A DNA stretch of 47,020 nucleotides from RGIG9041 sp045612565. GTDB lineage: Bacteria > Bacillota > Clostridia > Oscillospirales > QAKW01. The position numbers and the translations under genes were made by a program. The notes below the pieces were generated by a model. It worked only from the letters and a program-made list of their open reading frames with translations. It was not told where the DNA came from and did no database searches. The stretch lies in assembly GCA_045612565.1 (NCBI GenBank), contig JAZKZG010000053.1, forward strand, positions 1 through 47,020. The letters run 5' to 3'. This document shows positions 23,609-33,350 of this stretch, piece by piece. Position 1 is the first letter of the stretch; the number at the start of each line of letters is the position of its first letter.

Positions 23609-25779
23609 TATTTTGCCAGATAGTCTTTATGGAATTTTGTGAACATTACTGAGGCTTCGGCACGTGTGCCTGTGCCTTTGGGGTCGAATTTTCCTGCGCC
23701 TTTGCCGTTTACAATGTCTGCTTGTTGGCAGGTGTAAACTGCAGTCTTTGCCCATTTGCTTATTTTTGCATTATCTGCAAAATTCTCTTTGTTTTCAACT
23801 TTTTTAAGAGTAATATCTTTAAATTTTGCAAAATTTACAAGCATTACGCACATCTGCTCACGGGTTACGTTGGCGTTAGGCTCAAATTTGCCATCGCCCA
23901 TACCGTTTACAACTTTGTTCTCACTTGCCCACTTAACAGCGGATGTGTACCACTTTTTAGCGGGAACGTCTTTAAATGATGTTTTTACATTTCTGTTTGA
24001 TGTATCAACACCGACAAGGTTTGCCAAAACTTGTACAAACTGTGCGCGTGTAATGTTCATCGACGGCGAGAACTCGGTCTTGCTTGTACCTGTGAAGATA
24101 CCGTATGCCACCGAATAGTCAACATACTCTTTGTACCAGCCTTTTTTCTTTATGTCTTTAAAGATTTTTGATGTGTCCTTTATTTCAACCTCGGGGGTTG
24201 GTTCGGGTTTGGGGTCAGGCGTAGGTTGAGGTGTGGGCGTGGGTGTAGGTTCGGGCTTTGGATCGGGTGTGGGTGTGGGTTGCGGTTGAGGTGTGGGTTC
24301 GGGTGCCGGAAGTTTTGTACCGACATCGGTTATTGTATCTTTATAACCGCAAACACTACAAACTCTTGTCTTGGTGCCATCTTTTTCGATAGTTGCATTG
24401 TTGTCTGAGGCATACTCACCAAAAGTATGTGTTCCTACATCTGTTCTAATTCCGCATACCGAACATTTTTTATAATGATTATAGCGGCTACCCGAATCAA
24501 TATAGTTATGGTCAGTTTGTCTTGTTTGGTTACAAATATTACAGCTACTGTCACATTCGGAATCGTAACAATGCTCATCAAAACAGGTAGCATCATATAC
24601 CCACGTTGCATTTTTAAGTTTATCGTTGTCGGGGTATAAATAAATATTTTCGCGATCTTTTTCGGTGCCGTTCAAATATACTTTCGCAAGTGAATTACAA
24701 CCCGAGAATGCACCGTCATAAACAGTAAAATCTGAATTCAGAAAAAATATTTCTTCTATTCCTGAGTTTAAAAAGGTATTTTCATTGATCGTTACAATGC
24801 TTGGATTTATTGCTACACATTTAAGGCTTGAGCAATATTCAAACGCATTTTCTCCGATGTTGTTTGTGCATTTCTCAATACTGACTTTAGAAAGCTTTGA
24901 GCATCTGCGAAAAGCAGATTTACCAATCGTGGCAATTGTTCCGTTTACACAAAACTCGGTCAGGCTCTGGCACTGTGAAAATGCCGCAGGGAAAATGTGT
25001 TTCACATTGCCGCCGATATATACCTTTTCAAGAGAAGAACAAAACAGAAATGCACTTTCGTCAATCATTGTTACGTTTCCGTGTACTGTGACATTTTTGA
25101 GTGAAGTACAATCGGCAAAAGCACACTCGCCAAACGATGTACTGCCTTCGATTATAACCTCTTTAAGATTTGTACAGTGGTTGAAGGTGTAGCCGTATAT
25201 GGTGGTGGAAACATTTGGAATGACAAGTGTTCCGAGAGCTGTGCAGTTTTCAAATGCACGGTCTCCAAAGTATTTTATTGTTGTCGGAAAAATAATATCG
25301 CTAAGCGAAGTACAGTTATTAAAAGCATACTCGCCTATATTCGTCACACCTTCAGGAACAGTAAAAGTTCCCTTGAATGTTTTGGGGCAGAATATTATTT
25401 TGGTTTTGTCAGCAGTATAGAGAACACCGTCAACCGCAACAAAATTTGTATTATTCGCGTCTATCGTGATTTTTTCAAGGTTGATACACTCATAAAAAGC
25501 ACGGCCTTTTATTTCTTCCACACTGTCAGGAATTGTAATCTCTGTAATGCCCTCACAGGCAAGAAAAGCGCTGTCGTTTATCTTATATACAGGATAACCG
25601 CCAAGTGTTTGCGGAATGGTCAGAGCCCCTGTATAACTTCTGTCACAGCTTGTTATCACTGCTTTTTTCTGAGATATTACGAATGTAAGCGCACCCTCGG
25701 TTTGAGCAAATGCCGCAATCGGCAATAACACAATTGCCATAACAATAATCAGCGCAAAACTTATAATTCGTTTTTTCAT
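23608..25779 (-). CDS. SLH-anchored leucine-rich repeat (BspA-like) surface protein
   Basis: The protein has 723 residues. The signal peptide ends near AAFAQT. Residues about 45-385 are BspA-type LRR_5 repeats (AF..C..L..(I/V).I...V..I...AF), followed by a Cys-rich segment (C..HCYDSECDSSCNICNQTRQTDH, CSVCG) and a Pro/Thr linker of PTPTPxP. Three SLH domains cover about 540-720 (FKDI..KGWYKEYVDYSVAYGIFTG, FKDVPAKKWYTSAVKWA, WAKTAVYTCQQADIVNG). The SLH domains should bind secondary cell-wall polymer and display the LRR domain outside. This kind of protein is often an adhesin. AAAAGGAG lies 7 bases before the ATG. The Cys-rich part matches that of the protein at 1-3530. Confidence 0.92.
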   Translation of the reverse strand: MKKRIISFALIIVMAIVLLPIAAFAQTEGALTFVISQKKAVITSCDRSYTGALTIPQTLGGYPVYKINDSAFLACEGITEITIPDSVEEIKGRAFYECINLEKITIDANNTNFVAVDGVLYTADKTKIIFCPKTFKGTFTVPEGVTNIGEYAFNNCTSLSDIIFPTTIKYFGDRAFENCTALGTLVIPNVSTTIYGYTFNHCTNLKEVIIEGSTSFGECAFADCTSLKNVTVHGNVTMIDESAFLFCSSLEKVYIGGNVKHIFPAAFSQCQSLTEFCVNGTIATIGKSAFRRCSKLSKVSIEKCTNNIGENAFEYCSSLKCVAINPSIVTINENTFLNSGIEEIFFLNSDFTVYDGAFSGCNSLAKVYLNGTEKDRENIYLYPDNDKLKNATWVYDATCFDEHCYDSECDSSCNICNQTRQTDHNYIDSGSRYNHYKKCSVCGIRTDVGTHTFGEYASDNNATIEKDGTKTRVCSVCGYKDTITDVGTKLPAPEPTPQPQPTPTPDPKPEPTPTPTPQPTPDPKPEPTPEVEIKDTSKIFKDIKKKGWYKEYVDYSVAYGIFTGTSKTEFSPSMNITRAQFVQVLANLVGVDTSNRNVKTSFKDVPAKKWYTSAVKWASENKVVNGMGDGKFEPNANVTREQMCVMLVNFAKFKDITLKKVENKENFADNAKISKWAKTAVYTCQQADIVNGKGAGKFDPKGTGTRAEASVMFTKFHKDYLAK

Positions 25780-25860
25780 TTTTCGTCTCCTTTTATATGT
25801 CAGTTAATATAAATATGCCTTGAAACAGTTAAAAGGTTACATTTTATTTTTTTAAATACG

Positions 25861-26889
25861 TCACAGTTTATCGGCGATATCGAGGATAAGTTTTTCGGTT
25901 TTATCCCAACCAAGACAGGGGTCGGTAATTGATTTACCGTAGATATGCTCACCGATTTGTTGTGCGCCGTCTTCAATATAACTTTCTATCATAAGACCTT
26001 TTACCATTTTGCGTACATCGCTGTTATAACCACAACTATGCACAACGTCTTTTGCAATACGCACCTGTTCAAGATATTTTTTGCCTGAGTTTGCATGGTT
26101 ACAGTCAACAATAACGGCAGGGTTTGTAAGATTTGTTTTTTGATATATATCATAGAGGTTAACAAGGTCCTCGTAATGATAGTTAGACACGTTTTTACCC
26201 GCAAAATCAGTGTATCCGCGAAGAATTGCGTGTGCAAACGGGTTGCCCTGCGAATGTACCTCCCAGCCTCTGTACAGGAAGGTGTGTTTTGCCTGTGCGG
26301 CAGCAATAGCGTTCATCATAACCGACAGGTCACCGCCTGTTGAGTTTTTCATACCAACGGGGATTGCAAGACCCGACGCGGTAAGTCTGTGTTGTTGATT
26401 TTCTACCGAACGTGCACCGATTGCAACGTATGCAAGTAAATCAGAAAGATATCTGTGATTTTCGGGATATAGCATCTCGTCAGCACAGGTAAAGCCATAA
26501 TCGGCAAGTGCCGAAAGGTGTAAATCACGGATTGCGACAATACCTTTTAGCATATCAGGCTTTTGGTCGGGGTCGGGTTGATGGAGCATACCCTTGTAGC
26601 CTGTACCCATCGTACGCGGTTTGTTTGTATAAATACGCGGAATGATTATGATTTTGTCTTTCACCTGATCTTCAACTTTGCGAAGGCGTGAAATATAGTC
26701 AAGTACAGGCTCACGGCTATCTGCCGAGCAGGGTCCGATTACAAGAATGAATTTGTCCGATTCACCCTCAAACACATCAGCAATCTCTTTTGCACGTGTT
26801 TCTTTTATTTTTTGCATTTTTTCGGTCACGGGATACTGCTCTTTAATTTCCTTAGGTATTGGCAGTTTTCGTGTAAACTCCATATTCAT
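25861..26889 (-). CDS. aroF: DAHP synthase, AroG/AroF type I-alpha
   Basis: The protein has 342 residues. It condenses phosphoenolpyruvate and erythrose 4-phosphate to DAHP, the entry step of the shikimate pathway. Motifs seen are LVIGPCSADS, KPRTMGTGYKG, IGARSVENQQHR, GMKNSTGGD and DCNHANSGK; the metal and substrate residues lie in these. The length and N-terminal extension match the E. coli-type feedback-sensitive class. It is the last gene of the aromatic operon, 7 bases after tyrA. The usual first enzyme is thus encoded last. I see no clear intrinsic terminator after it (25780-25860). Confidence 0.95.
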   Translation of the reverse strand: MNMEFTRKLPIPKEIKEQYPVTEKMQKIKETRAKEIADVFEGESDKFILVIGPCSADSREPVLDYISRLRKVEDQVKDKIIIIPRIYTNKPRTMGTGYKGMLHQPDPDQKPDMLKGIVAIRDLHLSALADYGFTCADEMLYPENHRYLSDLLAYVAIGARSVENQQHRLTASGLAIPVGMKNSTGGDLSVMMNAIAAAQAKHTFLYRGWEVHSQGNPFAHAILRGYTDFAGKNVSNYHYEDLVNLYDIYQKTNLTNPAVIVDCNHANSGKKYLEQVRIAKDVVHSCGYNSDVRKMVKGLMIESYIEDGAQQIGEHIYGKSITDPCLGWDKTEKLILDIADKL

Positions 26890-26896
26890 AACAGTA

Positions 26897-27757
26897 TTAC
26901 TCCTTTATATCAAAACGGCGTCTGCGCTCAGTTGATGTGCGCATCATATCGCACATTCCCTCGGTATCGCCCGATTTTAGTTTTTCATAAAGTTCGTCAA
27001 ACGAACGGCGGAACTTATCCATCTCGCGAAGAAGCGGTTCACGATTGAGAAGGAATAGTTCACTCCACATATTCTCGTTGATTTTTGCAATTCGTGTAAG
27101 GTCACGGAACGAGTCACCCGTATAATTTTCAAGTCCGCGGAAATCGTTACAGCACATCAGTGACACCGCAATGCAGTGGGTAAGTTGCGAAAGATACGCT
27201 ATCATTTCATCGTGCATTTCGGGAGAAAGTTCCGAAACGTCCTTAAAGCCAAGTGTTTTGCCAAGATCACGGCAAAGTTCAATCGCACCTGCAGTATTTT
27301 TAGATGTTGGAACAACGATATAGTTCGCCTTTTTAAATATTTTCGAAGTCGCGTTCTGAACACCGTAAACCTCACGTCCTGCCATCGGGTGCGCCGCAAT
27401 AAACTCAACATCAGGGCGAAGCCAACTTTGAATATCATAAACAATACAACTTTTAACGCCTGTAACGTCAGTAATTACCGCACCCGCTTTTAAAAGGTGC
27501 TGGTTATCCTCCAGCCATTTTGTAAACACTTTGGGGTAAAGTGCAAACACCAAAAGGTCTGCTTTTTTTATCATTTCCGGGTCAATTTCTATTGTACCCT
27601 CATCAATAAGTCCGTTTTCGAGCGCATAGTCAATTGACTCCTGTGAACGCGTTATTGCCGACACGCAAAAGCCTTTTTTCTTTAGTGCCTCGGCATATGA
27701 ACCGCCAAGAAGACCAAGACCCACGATTAATATATTCATATCCTTATTTAGTTTCAT
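26897..27757 (-). CDS. tyrA: Prephenate dehydrogenase
   Basis: The protein has 286 residues. The N-terminal Rossmann fold has MNILIVGLGLLGGSYA. ITDVTGVK and AAHPMAGREVYGVQNA carry the catalytic His and substrate-binding residues, and LSPEMHDEMIAYLSQLTHCIAV is the helical dimer domain signature. It oxidatively decarboxylates prephenate to 4-hydroxyphenylpyruvate, the tyrosine branch. There is no ACT domain, so any feedback must act at the active site. The ATG at 27757 has AGAGGTG upstream and overlaps the aroA stop by 14 bases. Confidence 0.94.
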   Translation of the reverse strand: MKLNKDMNILIVGLGLLGGSYAEALKKKGFCVSAITRSQESIDYALENGLIDEGTIEIDPEMIKKADLLVFALYPKVFTKWLEDNQHLLKAGAVITDVTGVKSCIVYDIQSWLRPDVEFIAAHPMAGREVYGVQNATSKIFKKANYIVVPTSKNTAGAIELCRDLGKTLGFKDVSELSPEMHDEMIAYLSQLTHCIAVSLMCCNDFRGLENYTGDSFRDLTRIAKINENMWSELFLLNREPLLREMDKFRRSFDELYEKLKSGDTEGMCDMMRTSTERRRRFDIKE

Positions 27758-28946
27758 AATTCACCTCTGCAAAAAGTCCTGAAATTCTTTCGAAAAAATC
27801 GGGAAAGCTTTTGGAAACCGCCTCCGATCCCTCAATAGTACCGCCAAAAAGTGTGCAAAGCACTGCACAAGACATCACGATGCGGTGGTCGTTGTGTCCA
27901 TAAAGTTCCTCGGTAGGCGCGTGTATTTTACCGCTGACCACGATTTTGTTATCGTAAAGTTCGGTTTTTATGCCAAACTTTTCAAGTTCTTCTGCCATAG
28001 CGGCTCCACGGTCGCTCTCTTTTATTTTAAGACGTGCGGTGTTTATAAGTGTACAACCGTTTTTTGCTGCCGCAACTGCCATAAGTATTGGGGCAAGGTC
28101 GGGGCAGTTGCCTACGTCAAGCGTTGGTGTGCCATCGCACAGCTTTTTAAAATAATCGTAAAATATATAGTCGCCTTGCAAAGTATTTTTATCAATCCCT
28201 GTAACACGAACATCGTGACCAATCACACGCAGAGCCTCAAAGAATGCTGCATTTGAACAGTCACCCTCAACAGTAGCATTTATAGGATTATAACTTTGGT
28301 TTCCTTTTATGTAAATTATATTATCTTTGCGTTCAATATCCACGCCAAAGTCACGCTGCGCGGCAATTGTCATATCAATATACGGTGCACTTTCGAGTTT
28401 GCCTGTTATTTCAATTGTGCTGTCACCTTCCAAAAGTGGAAGTACAAACAAAAGTCCGCTTATAAACTGGCTCGAAACATCACCGCGAACAACATATTTA
28501 CCGCTTGTAAGATTACCCATAAGCGTCACGCTGTCTTTTGTTTGTTCAAATAAAAATCCCCGCTCGTCACAAAGTTCTTTATATATATCAAGTGAGCGCG
28601 AAAAAAGCCGCTCAGTACCCGAAAGGGTGATTTTTTTATTTGCCGTAAGGCAGAGCGGAATCATAAACCTGAGTGTGCTTCCGCTTTCGTTACACAGGAG
28701 CGTTTCGGTTTTTGAAAAAATATCGCATCCGTTTACATCTGCCTCGGTTTTTGTAACGTTTATTTTAACTCCGAGTGCCAAAAGACAGTTTATTGTCGCC
28801 TCGATGTCTTTCGACATCGCGATATTATATATAACACAGGGCGCTTTTGATAAAGCTGCGCAAATCAGATAGCGGTGCGCCATGCTCTTTGACGGCGGTG
28901 CACACGCAACACCGCAAAGCTGTGATTTATTTACTGTAACTCTCAT
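27744..28946 (-). CDS. aroA: EPSP synthase (3-phosphoshikimate 1-carboxyvinyltransferase)
   Basis: The protein has 400 residues from the ATG at 28946. A TTG at 28958 adds four residues but sits 3 bases from the AAAGGA site; the ATG relies on coupling to the overlapping upstream gene. Motifs are PPSKSMAHR, NESGSTLRFMIPL, VRGDVSSQFISGLLF, DCPDLAP-like NCPDLAPILM, LKIKESDR and HNDHRIVMS. It joins phosphoenolpyruvate to shikimate 3-phosphate. I see none of the changes needed to predict glyphosate class with confidence. It overlaps aroEK by 20 bases. Confidence 0.95.
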   Translation of the reverse strand: MRVTVNKSQLCGVACAPPSKSMAHRYLICAALSKAPCVIYNIAMSKDIEATINCLLALGVKINVTKTEADVNGCDIFSKTETLLCNESGSTLRFMIPLCLTANKKITLSGTERLFSRSLDIYKELCDERGFLFEQTKDSVTLMGNLTSGKYVVRGDVSSQFISGLLFVLPLLEGDSTIEITGKLESAPYIDMTIAAQRDFGVDIERKDNIIYIKGNQSYNPINATVEGDCSNAAFFEALRVIGHDVRVTGIDKNTLQGDYIFYDYFKKLCDGTPTLDVGNCPDLAPILMAVAAAKNGCTLINTARLKIKESDRGAAMAEELEKFGIKTELYDNKIVVSGKIHAPTEELYGHNDHRIVMSCAVLCTLFGGTIEGSEAVSKSFPDFFERISGLFAEVNYETK

Positions 28947-30174
28947 TATATTTTTCAATTATCCTTTGTATATTCTCATCAATTGTGCCGTCAGCATTTA
29001 TTTTGATATCGCAAACAGAGTTGTATATCGGCATACGCTCGTCATACAAAGCCTTTAGTTTTGTCACATCAGGCGAAAGCGGTCTGCCGTGACCTGTCTG
29101 CAAAGCGTCAAACGGTCGGTCAATAAATATAACACACCCGTTTTGCTTTAGATACTTTATATTCTCCGCGCGTTTTATAACTCCCCCGCCTGTTGCAATA
29201 ACGCACCCCGTTTTTTGCGAAAGATTTTTTATAACCTCACTTTCAATATCTCGGAAGGCATCCTCACCCTTGGTTTTAAATATTTCAGGGATGTCGCCAT
29301 GCGCTTTCACAATCTCTTTGTCACTGTCTATAAATTCCAAATTGTAATATTTTGCTAAATATTTACCGAGAGTTGATTTACCACAGCCCGGCATACCTAT
29401 TAAAACCACGTTTTGTTTTTGCAAAAGCAGTTTGTTAAACACACGGTCGATTTCTTTTTTATCAAATTCGGTGTCAATAAAATGCTCTGCCGCAAACACC
29501 GCTTGTGCCACAAGCATATAAAGGCCACCCTCGGCTTTTATACCTTTTTCGATTGCCTGTGATACAAACTTTGAACGAAGCGGATTATATACCGCGTCAG
29601 CCACCCCCTCGAGATTTGTAAAACCGTCAAGGTCAATTGCAATGCTGTCAATATCGGGGAACATACCGCAAGGTGTGGTATTTATTATAATCTGTGTGTC
29701 TTTATGATTTGATTTTAGTGTGTCATAAGTGATAACACCGTCTTTTTCACTTCGTGATACTGTGAGTACCTCACTTGCGCCCAACGATTTTAAAAGAGCA
29801 TTTGCCGTTTTTGAAGTACCGCCTGTACCCAGTACAGCACACTTTTTACCGCGCGGGTCAATTCCAATCTTTTGCAAAAGCGCACCCATACCGTAAAAAT
29901 CGGTATTATAGCCAAAAAGTTTTCCGCCTCTGTTAACAATTGTATTTACAGCACCAATCTCACGAGCAACATCTGAAATCTCATCAAGATATTGCATAAC
30001 ATCGGTCTTGTAAGGGATTGTGACATTTATTGCTTTGAAGTTTCTATTTTTAAAAAAGCCTTCGAGTTCATTCGGTTCAAGTTCACAAAGTTCATAAATA
30101 TAATCGCAAAGTTCGTTATGTATTATTTTTGAAAAGCTGTGTCCGAGTTTTCTGCCAATACAGCCATATTCCAT
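28927..30174 (-). CDS. aroE/aroK: Bifunctional shikimate dehydrogenase-shikimate kinase fusion
   Basis: The protein has 415 residues, with two enzymes in one chain. Residues 1-255 are shikimate dehydrogenase: GHSFSKIIHN, NVTIPYKTD with the catalytic Lys, GAVNTIV, NTDFYG and the NADP loop VLGTGGTSKTA. Residues 258-415 are shikimate kinase: GMPGCGKST, FIDSDKEI, FRDIESEV, IATGGGVI and GHGRPLS. It performs steps 4 and 5 consecutively (3-dehydroshikimate to shikimate to shikimate 3-phosphate). No stop or frameshift lies between the halves. It starts 4 bases after the aroC stop. Confidence 0.94.
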   Translation of the reverse strand: MEYGCIGRKLGHSFSKIIHNELCDYIYELCELEPNELEGFFKNRNFKAINVTIPYKTDVMQYLDEISDVAREIGAVNTIVNRGGKLFGYNTDFYGMGALLQKIGIDPRGKKCAVLGTGGTSKTANALLKSLGASEVLTVSRSEKDGVITYDTLKSNHKDTQIIINTTPCGMFPDIDSIAIDLDGFTNLEGVADAVYNPLRSKFVSQAIEKGIKAEGGLYMLVAQAVFAAEHFIDTEFDKKEIDRVFNKLLLQKQNVVLIGMPGCGKSTLGKYLAKYYNLEFIDSDKEIVKAHGDIPEIFKTKGEDAFRDIESEVIKNLSQKTGCVIATGGGVIKRAENIKYLKQNGCVIFIDRPFDALQTGHGRPLSPDVTKLKALYDERMPIYNSVCDIKINADGTIDENIQRIIEKYNESYSK

Positions 30175-30178
30175 TATC

Positions 30179-31264
30179 TTATTCTCCTAAAAAGTTAGTA
30201 CCGAAACGTTGAGAAAGTAAATCGCAAAGAGTGAGCGCCACCACACTGTCTGCAACAACACGCGCCCTGTGGACAATACACGGGTCGTGTCTGCCCTTTT
30301 GCTCGGTTTTTGCGTTGGTACCTGTCAGAAGGTCAACCGTTTCCTGCTCTTTAAAAATTGTGGGTGTAGGTTTTATTGCAGTGCGCACAACAATCGGCAT
30401 TCCGTTTGTAATACCGCCGTTTATACCGCCGTTATTGTTGGTTTTGGTAACAATTCTACCGTCCTCCGTATAAAACGGATCGTTTGCCTCGGACCCGCGC
30501 ATTTTTGCAATATCAAATCCCGCTCCGAACTCAACGCCCTTTACGGCAGGAATCGAAAACAGTGCGTGTGATAATACACCCTCAACCGTGTCAAACCACG
30601 GTTCGCCAACGCCTGCCGGCATACCCAAAACAACAGTTTCAAGCACTCCGCCCACGCTGTCACCATCTGCTTTTGCCAAGAGTATTGCATTAATCATATC
30701 TTGCTTTGCTGTTTCATCTAAAACTGCAAAAGTGTTGTTATTTAAAAACTCTATGTCATTTTGCAAGTTATCAAATTCGCGGTCAGTAACTCCTGCACAT
30801 GTCTTTATGTGGGTTGCAACTGAAATACCCTTTGATTTGAGTGCCATAATTGCAACAGCACCCGCCGCAACAAGCGCAGCGGTAATACGTCCGCTGAAGT
30901 GACCACCGCCGCGATAGTCTTCATATCCGCCGTATTTTACAAACGCGGTGTAATCTGCGTGAGAAGGTCTTGCAACACTGCGCGAGTAATCGCCCGATTT
31001 TGTGTTGGTGTTAGGTATAAGTATGCAAAGCGGTGTGCCTGTGGTCTTACCTTCAAATACGCCCGACGCCAAAATAAACTCATCTTTTTCCACGCGTGGT
31101 GTCGAAATTTCGCCTGACGGACGGCGCAAAGTGAGTTGGTGTTCAATAAACTGCGTATCAATTTCAATACCGGGTGCAAGTCCGTCTATCACTGCACCGA
31201 TATACTGTCCGTGGCTTTCGCCAAATAGCGTGACCGCTACCGACTGTCCGAATGTATTTTTCAT
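30179..31264 (-). CDS. aroC: Chorismate synthase
   Basis: The protein has 361 residues. It begins MKNTFGQSVAVTLFGESHG. Family signatures seen are RPSHADYTAFVKYGG, RGGGHFSGRITAALV, GDSVGGVLE, GGINGGITNGMPIVVRTAIKPTP and GRHDPCIVHRARVV. It converts EPSP to chorismate using reduced FMN. Its ATG shares one base with the aroB stop (TAATG), so translation is coupled. Confidence 0.97.
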   Translation of the reverse strand: MKNTFGQSVAVTLFGESHGQYIGAVIDGLAPGIEIDTQFIEHQLTLRRPSGEISTPRVEKDEFILASGVFEGKTTGTPLCILIPNTNTKSGDYSRSVARPSHADYTAFVKYGGYEDYRGGGHFSGRITAALVAAGAVAIMALKSKGISVATHIKTCAGVTDREFDNLQNDIEFLNNNTFAVLDETAKQDMINAILLAKADGDSVGGVLETVVLGMPAGVGEPWFDTVEGVLSHALFSIPAVKGVEFGAGFDIAKMRGSEANDPFYTEDGRIVTKTNNNGGINGGITNGMPIVVRTAIKPTPTIFKEQETVDLLTGTNAKTEQKGRHDPCIVHRARVVADSVVALTLCDLLSQRFGTNFLGE

Positions 31265-32250
31265 TATATTTTCTCCATAAGAGTATTAAAATCTATCGTT
31301 TTCATCTCAAATTCACCGATTCTGTCTACAAAAACAACGGTTATTTTATCGCCTGTTGCTTTTTTGTCGTGTTTTAGCGCGTCAACCAACTGCGACGGTG
31401 CAAACGAATGACTTGTAGGAAGATTATATCTTTTCAAGATTGGCAAAAGACGTGCTTTAACATCATTACTGCACATCGGAAGCATACCGATTGCAACACA
31501 TTCGCCGTGAAGAAGATCGCCCCCGCTTTCACTCTCAACCGCGTGAGCAAGTGTGTGACCGAAATTGAGTATCTTTCGAAGTCCCGATTCCTTTTCGTCA
31601 CTTTCTACCACCTGTTTTTTTATAAGCAGTGAGCGGTGAATTATTGTATCGATATCAATATCTCCGTTTTCAAGCATCTCAAAAAACTCATTGTCAGATG
31701 TCATTGACATCTTAACCGCCTCGGCAATTCCATTTGATACCTGACGGCTATCGAGTGTTTTTAGTGTATCGGGGTCGATGAGCACACACTTTGGCTGATA
31801 AAACGCACCGACAATATTTTTGTAGCCATAAAAATCTATTGCTGTCTTACCGCCGATTGACGAATCAACCTGTGACAAAACTGTGGTAGGAATATTATAA
31901 AAATCAATGCCACGCATATATGACGCCGCTGAAAATCCCGCGAGGTCACCCATAACCCCGCCACCGACCGCAACAACACAATCAGTGCGTGTAAATCCGT
32001 TTTCGCAAAGCGTTTCGAGTATCTTTTTAAAACTGTCAAAATTTTTTGTAGTCTCTCCTTGTGGCAAAGTGAGTATATGCGCATCTTTACACTGATTCGC
32101 TACTGTTTTTGCATAGTTCTCGGGCACACCGTCATCTGTTACAATAAGCACACGTCTGTTAAGATTAAGATACTCCCCTGCGTTTTTTAAAACGCCTCTC
32201 GACAATACAATATCATATCCGCCCTGTGAAGTTTTTACAGGTATTATCAT
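31264..32250 (-). CDS. aroB: 3-dehydroquinate synthase
   Basis: The protein has 328 residues, slightly short for AroB, but all parts are present: the NAD site VVAVGGGVMGDLAGF, NIPTTVLSQVDSSIGGKTAID, KNIVGAFYQPKCVLID, NFGHTLAHAVE and HGECVAIGM, which together hold the metal-binding Glu and His residues. It cyclises DAHP to 3-dehydroquinate. It overlaps the pheA stop by 4 bases (ATGA). Confidence 0.96.
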   Translation of the reverse strand: MIIPVKTSQGGYDIVLSRGVLKNAGEYLNLNRRVLIVTDDGVPENYAKTVANQCKDAHILTLPQGETTKNFDSFKKILETLCENGFTRTDCVVAVGGGVMGDLAGFSAASYMRGIDFYNIPTTVLSQVDSSIGGKTAIDFYGYKNIVGAFYQPKCVLIDPDTLKTLDSRQVSNGIAEAVKMSMTSDNEFFEMLENGDIDIDTIIHRSLLIKKQVVESDEKESGLRKILNFGHTLAHAVESESGGDLLHGECVAIGMLPMCSNDVKARLLPILKRYNLPTSHSFAPSQLVDALKHDKKATGDKITVVFVDRIGEFEMKTIDFNTLMEKI

Positions 32251-33335
32251 ATCTTTTTCTCCTCGTCAAACGAACCTATTATTTTAACGTTCATACACAC
32301 CGACTCAAGTTGCAAAAGCATACGTCTGCCCTCGTAAGAGTTAATATAACCTTCGCCCTCAGCATAAAAATAATAGTCCCAACTGAGTTCTTTTGTAGGA
32401 CGGCTTTTTAAAACGCGAAGGTTAAAGCCGTTTTCACCGATGGTTGAAACCGCACGTCCAAGTGAACCGGGTTCATTTTTAACAGTGAACATCATTATAA
32501 ATCTCTGGTCGTTTTTGTTTGCGTTTTTTTGTATGCGTGAAAATACCGCAAAACGTGTTGTGTTTGTGTTGCTTTCGTTTATGTGCGGGGCAATGTTTTT
32601 AAGTCCATACAGTTTTGCCGCCTCGTCCGAGCCGATTGCGGCAACGGTAACGTCACCCATCTCTGCCACCTGTTTTGCTGCAACGGCAGTGTTTACTGCC
32701 TCAACTCCCTCATAACCCATTTTGCGAATGTAGTTCTCGCACTGACCAAGTGCCTGGGGATGACTCATTACTTTTTTGATTGTGTCGGGTGTTGCACCCT
32801 CACACGCAAGTAAATTCTGTACAACACTCGCATCATACACACCGTTTATGTAAAGCGGACCGAAAAACGCAAGATCCATAACCTGTCCCACATCGCCGTT
32901 AAAACTGTTTTCAATCGGCAGAATTGCAAGGTCGCATTCGCCCGACACAACGCTGTCGTATGCCTCTTTAAAATCACGGCAGGAAACAGGTGTGCAATCG
33001 GGAAAAATCTTTTTTGTGGCAATCTGCGCAAATGCACCCGGCACACCGCTGTAAGCTACCTTGTGTCCTTCAATCAGCCGATGCTGATAGCGCTTTGAAA
33101 TATCCATATTCATCTGCAAAAAATTCACAAAGTATTCGCGAAGTTCATCGCTTTCAACAAGTTCGGAATTGTGTGCAATAACCTCTGCCTCGCGCTTTAA
33201 GTCTTCAATCTGCAGACCACGTTCGCGCTTATACTCGGCAACCTCGCGCACTGCCTCCATACGCTTTTCGAAAAGACGTGCAAGTTCCCTGTCAACCTCG
33301 TTTATTTGTTTTCGTGCATTTTCAATATCTGCCAT
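32247..33335 (-). CDS. pheA: Chorismate mutase-prephenate dehydratase (P-protein)
   Basis: The protein has 362 residues from the ATG at 33335, with GAGAGG 9 bases upstream. The frame is open to 33395, but that part is the attenuator hairpin. Residues 1-90 are an AroQ-type chorismate mutase (IENARKQINEVDRELARLFEKRMEAVREVAEYK). About 105-280 is prephenate dehydratase (VAYSGVPGAFAQIATKKIF, LAILPIENSFNGDVGQVMDL, NTTRFAVFSR). The C-terminus is an ACT domain (MFTVKNEPGSLGRAVSTIGENGFNLRVLKSRP) for phenylalanine feedback. It is the first structural gene of the operon, directly after the leader. Confidence 0.95.
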   Translation of the reverse strand: MADIENARKQINEVDRELARLFEKRMEAVREVAEYKRERGLQIEDLKREAEVIAHNSELVESDELREYFVNFLQMNMDISKRYQHRLIEGHKVAYSGVPGAFAQIATKKIFPDCTPVSCRDFKEAYDSVVSGECDLAILPIENSFNGDVGQVMDLAFFGPLYINGVYDASVVQNLLACEGATPDTIKKVMSHPQALGQCENYIRKMGYEGVEAVNTAVAAKQVAEMGDVTVAAIGSDEAAKLYGLKNIAPHINESNTNTTRFAVFSRIQKNANKNDQRFIMMFTVKNEPGSLGRAVSTIGENGFNLRVLKSRPTKELSWDYYFYAEGEGYINSYEGRRMLLQLESVCMNVKIIGSFDEEKKI

Positions 33336-33350
33336 TCTCGTTTTCCTCTC

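Noticed and set aside
25177..25728. Open frame of 183 codons opposite the LRR domain
   Set aside because: Shadow of the repetitive LRR coding sequence; no ribosome site and no recognisable domain.
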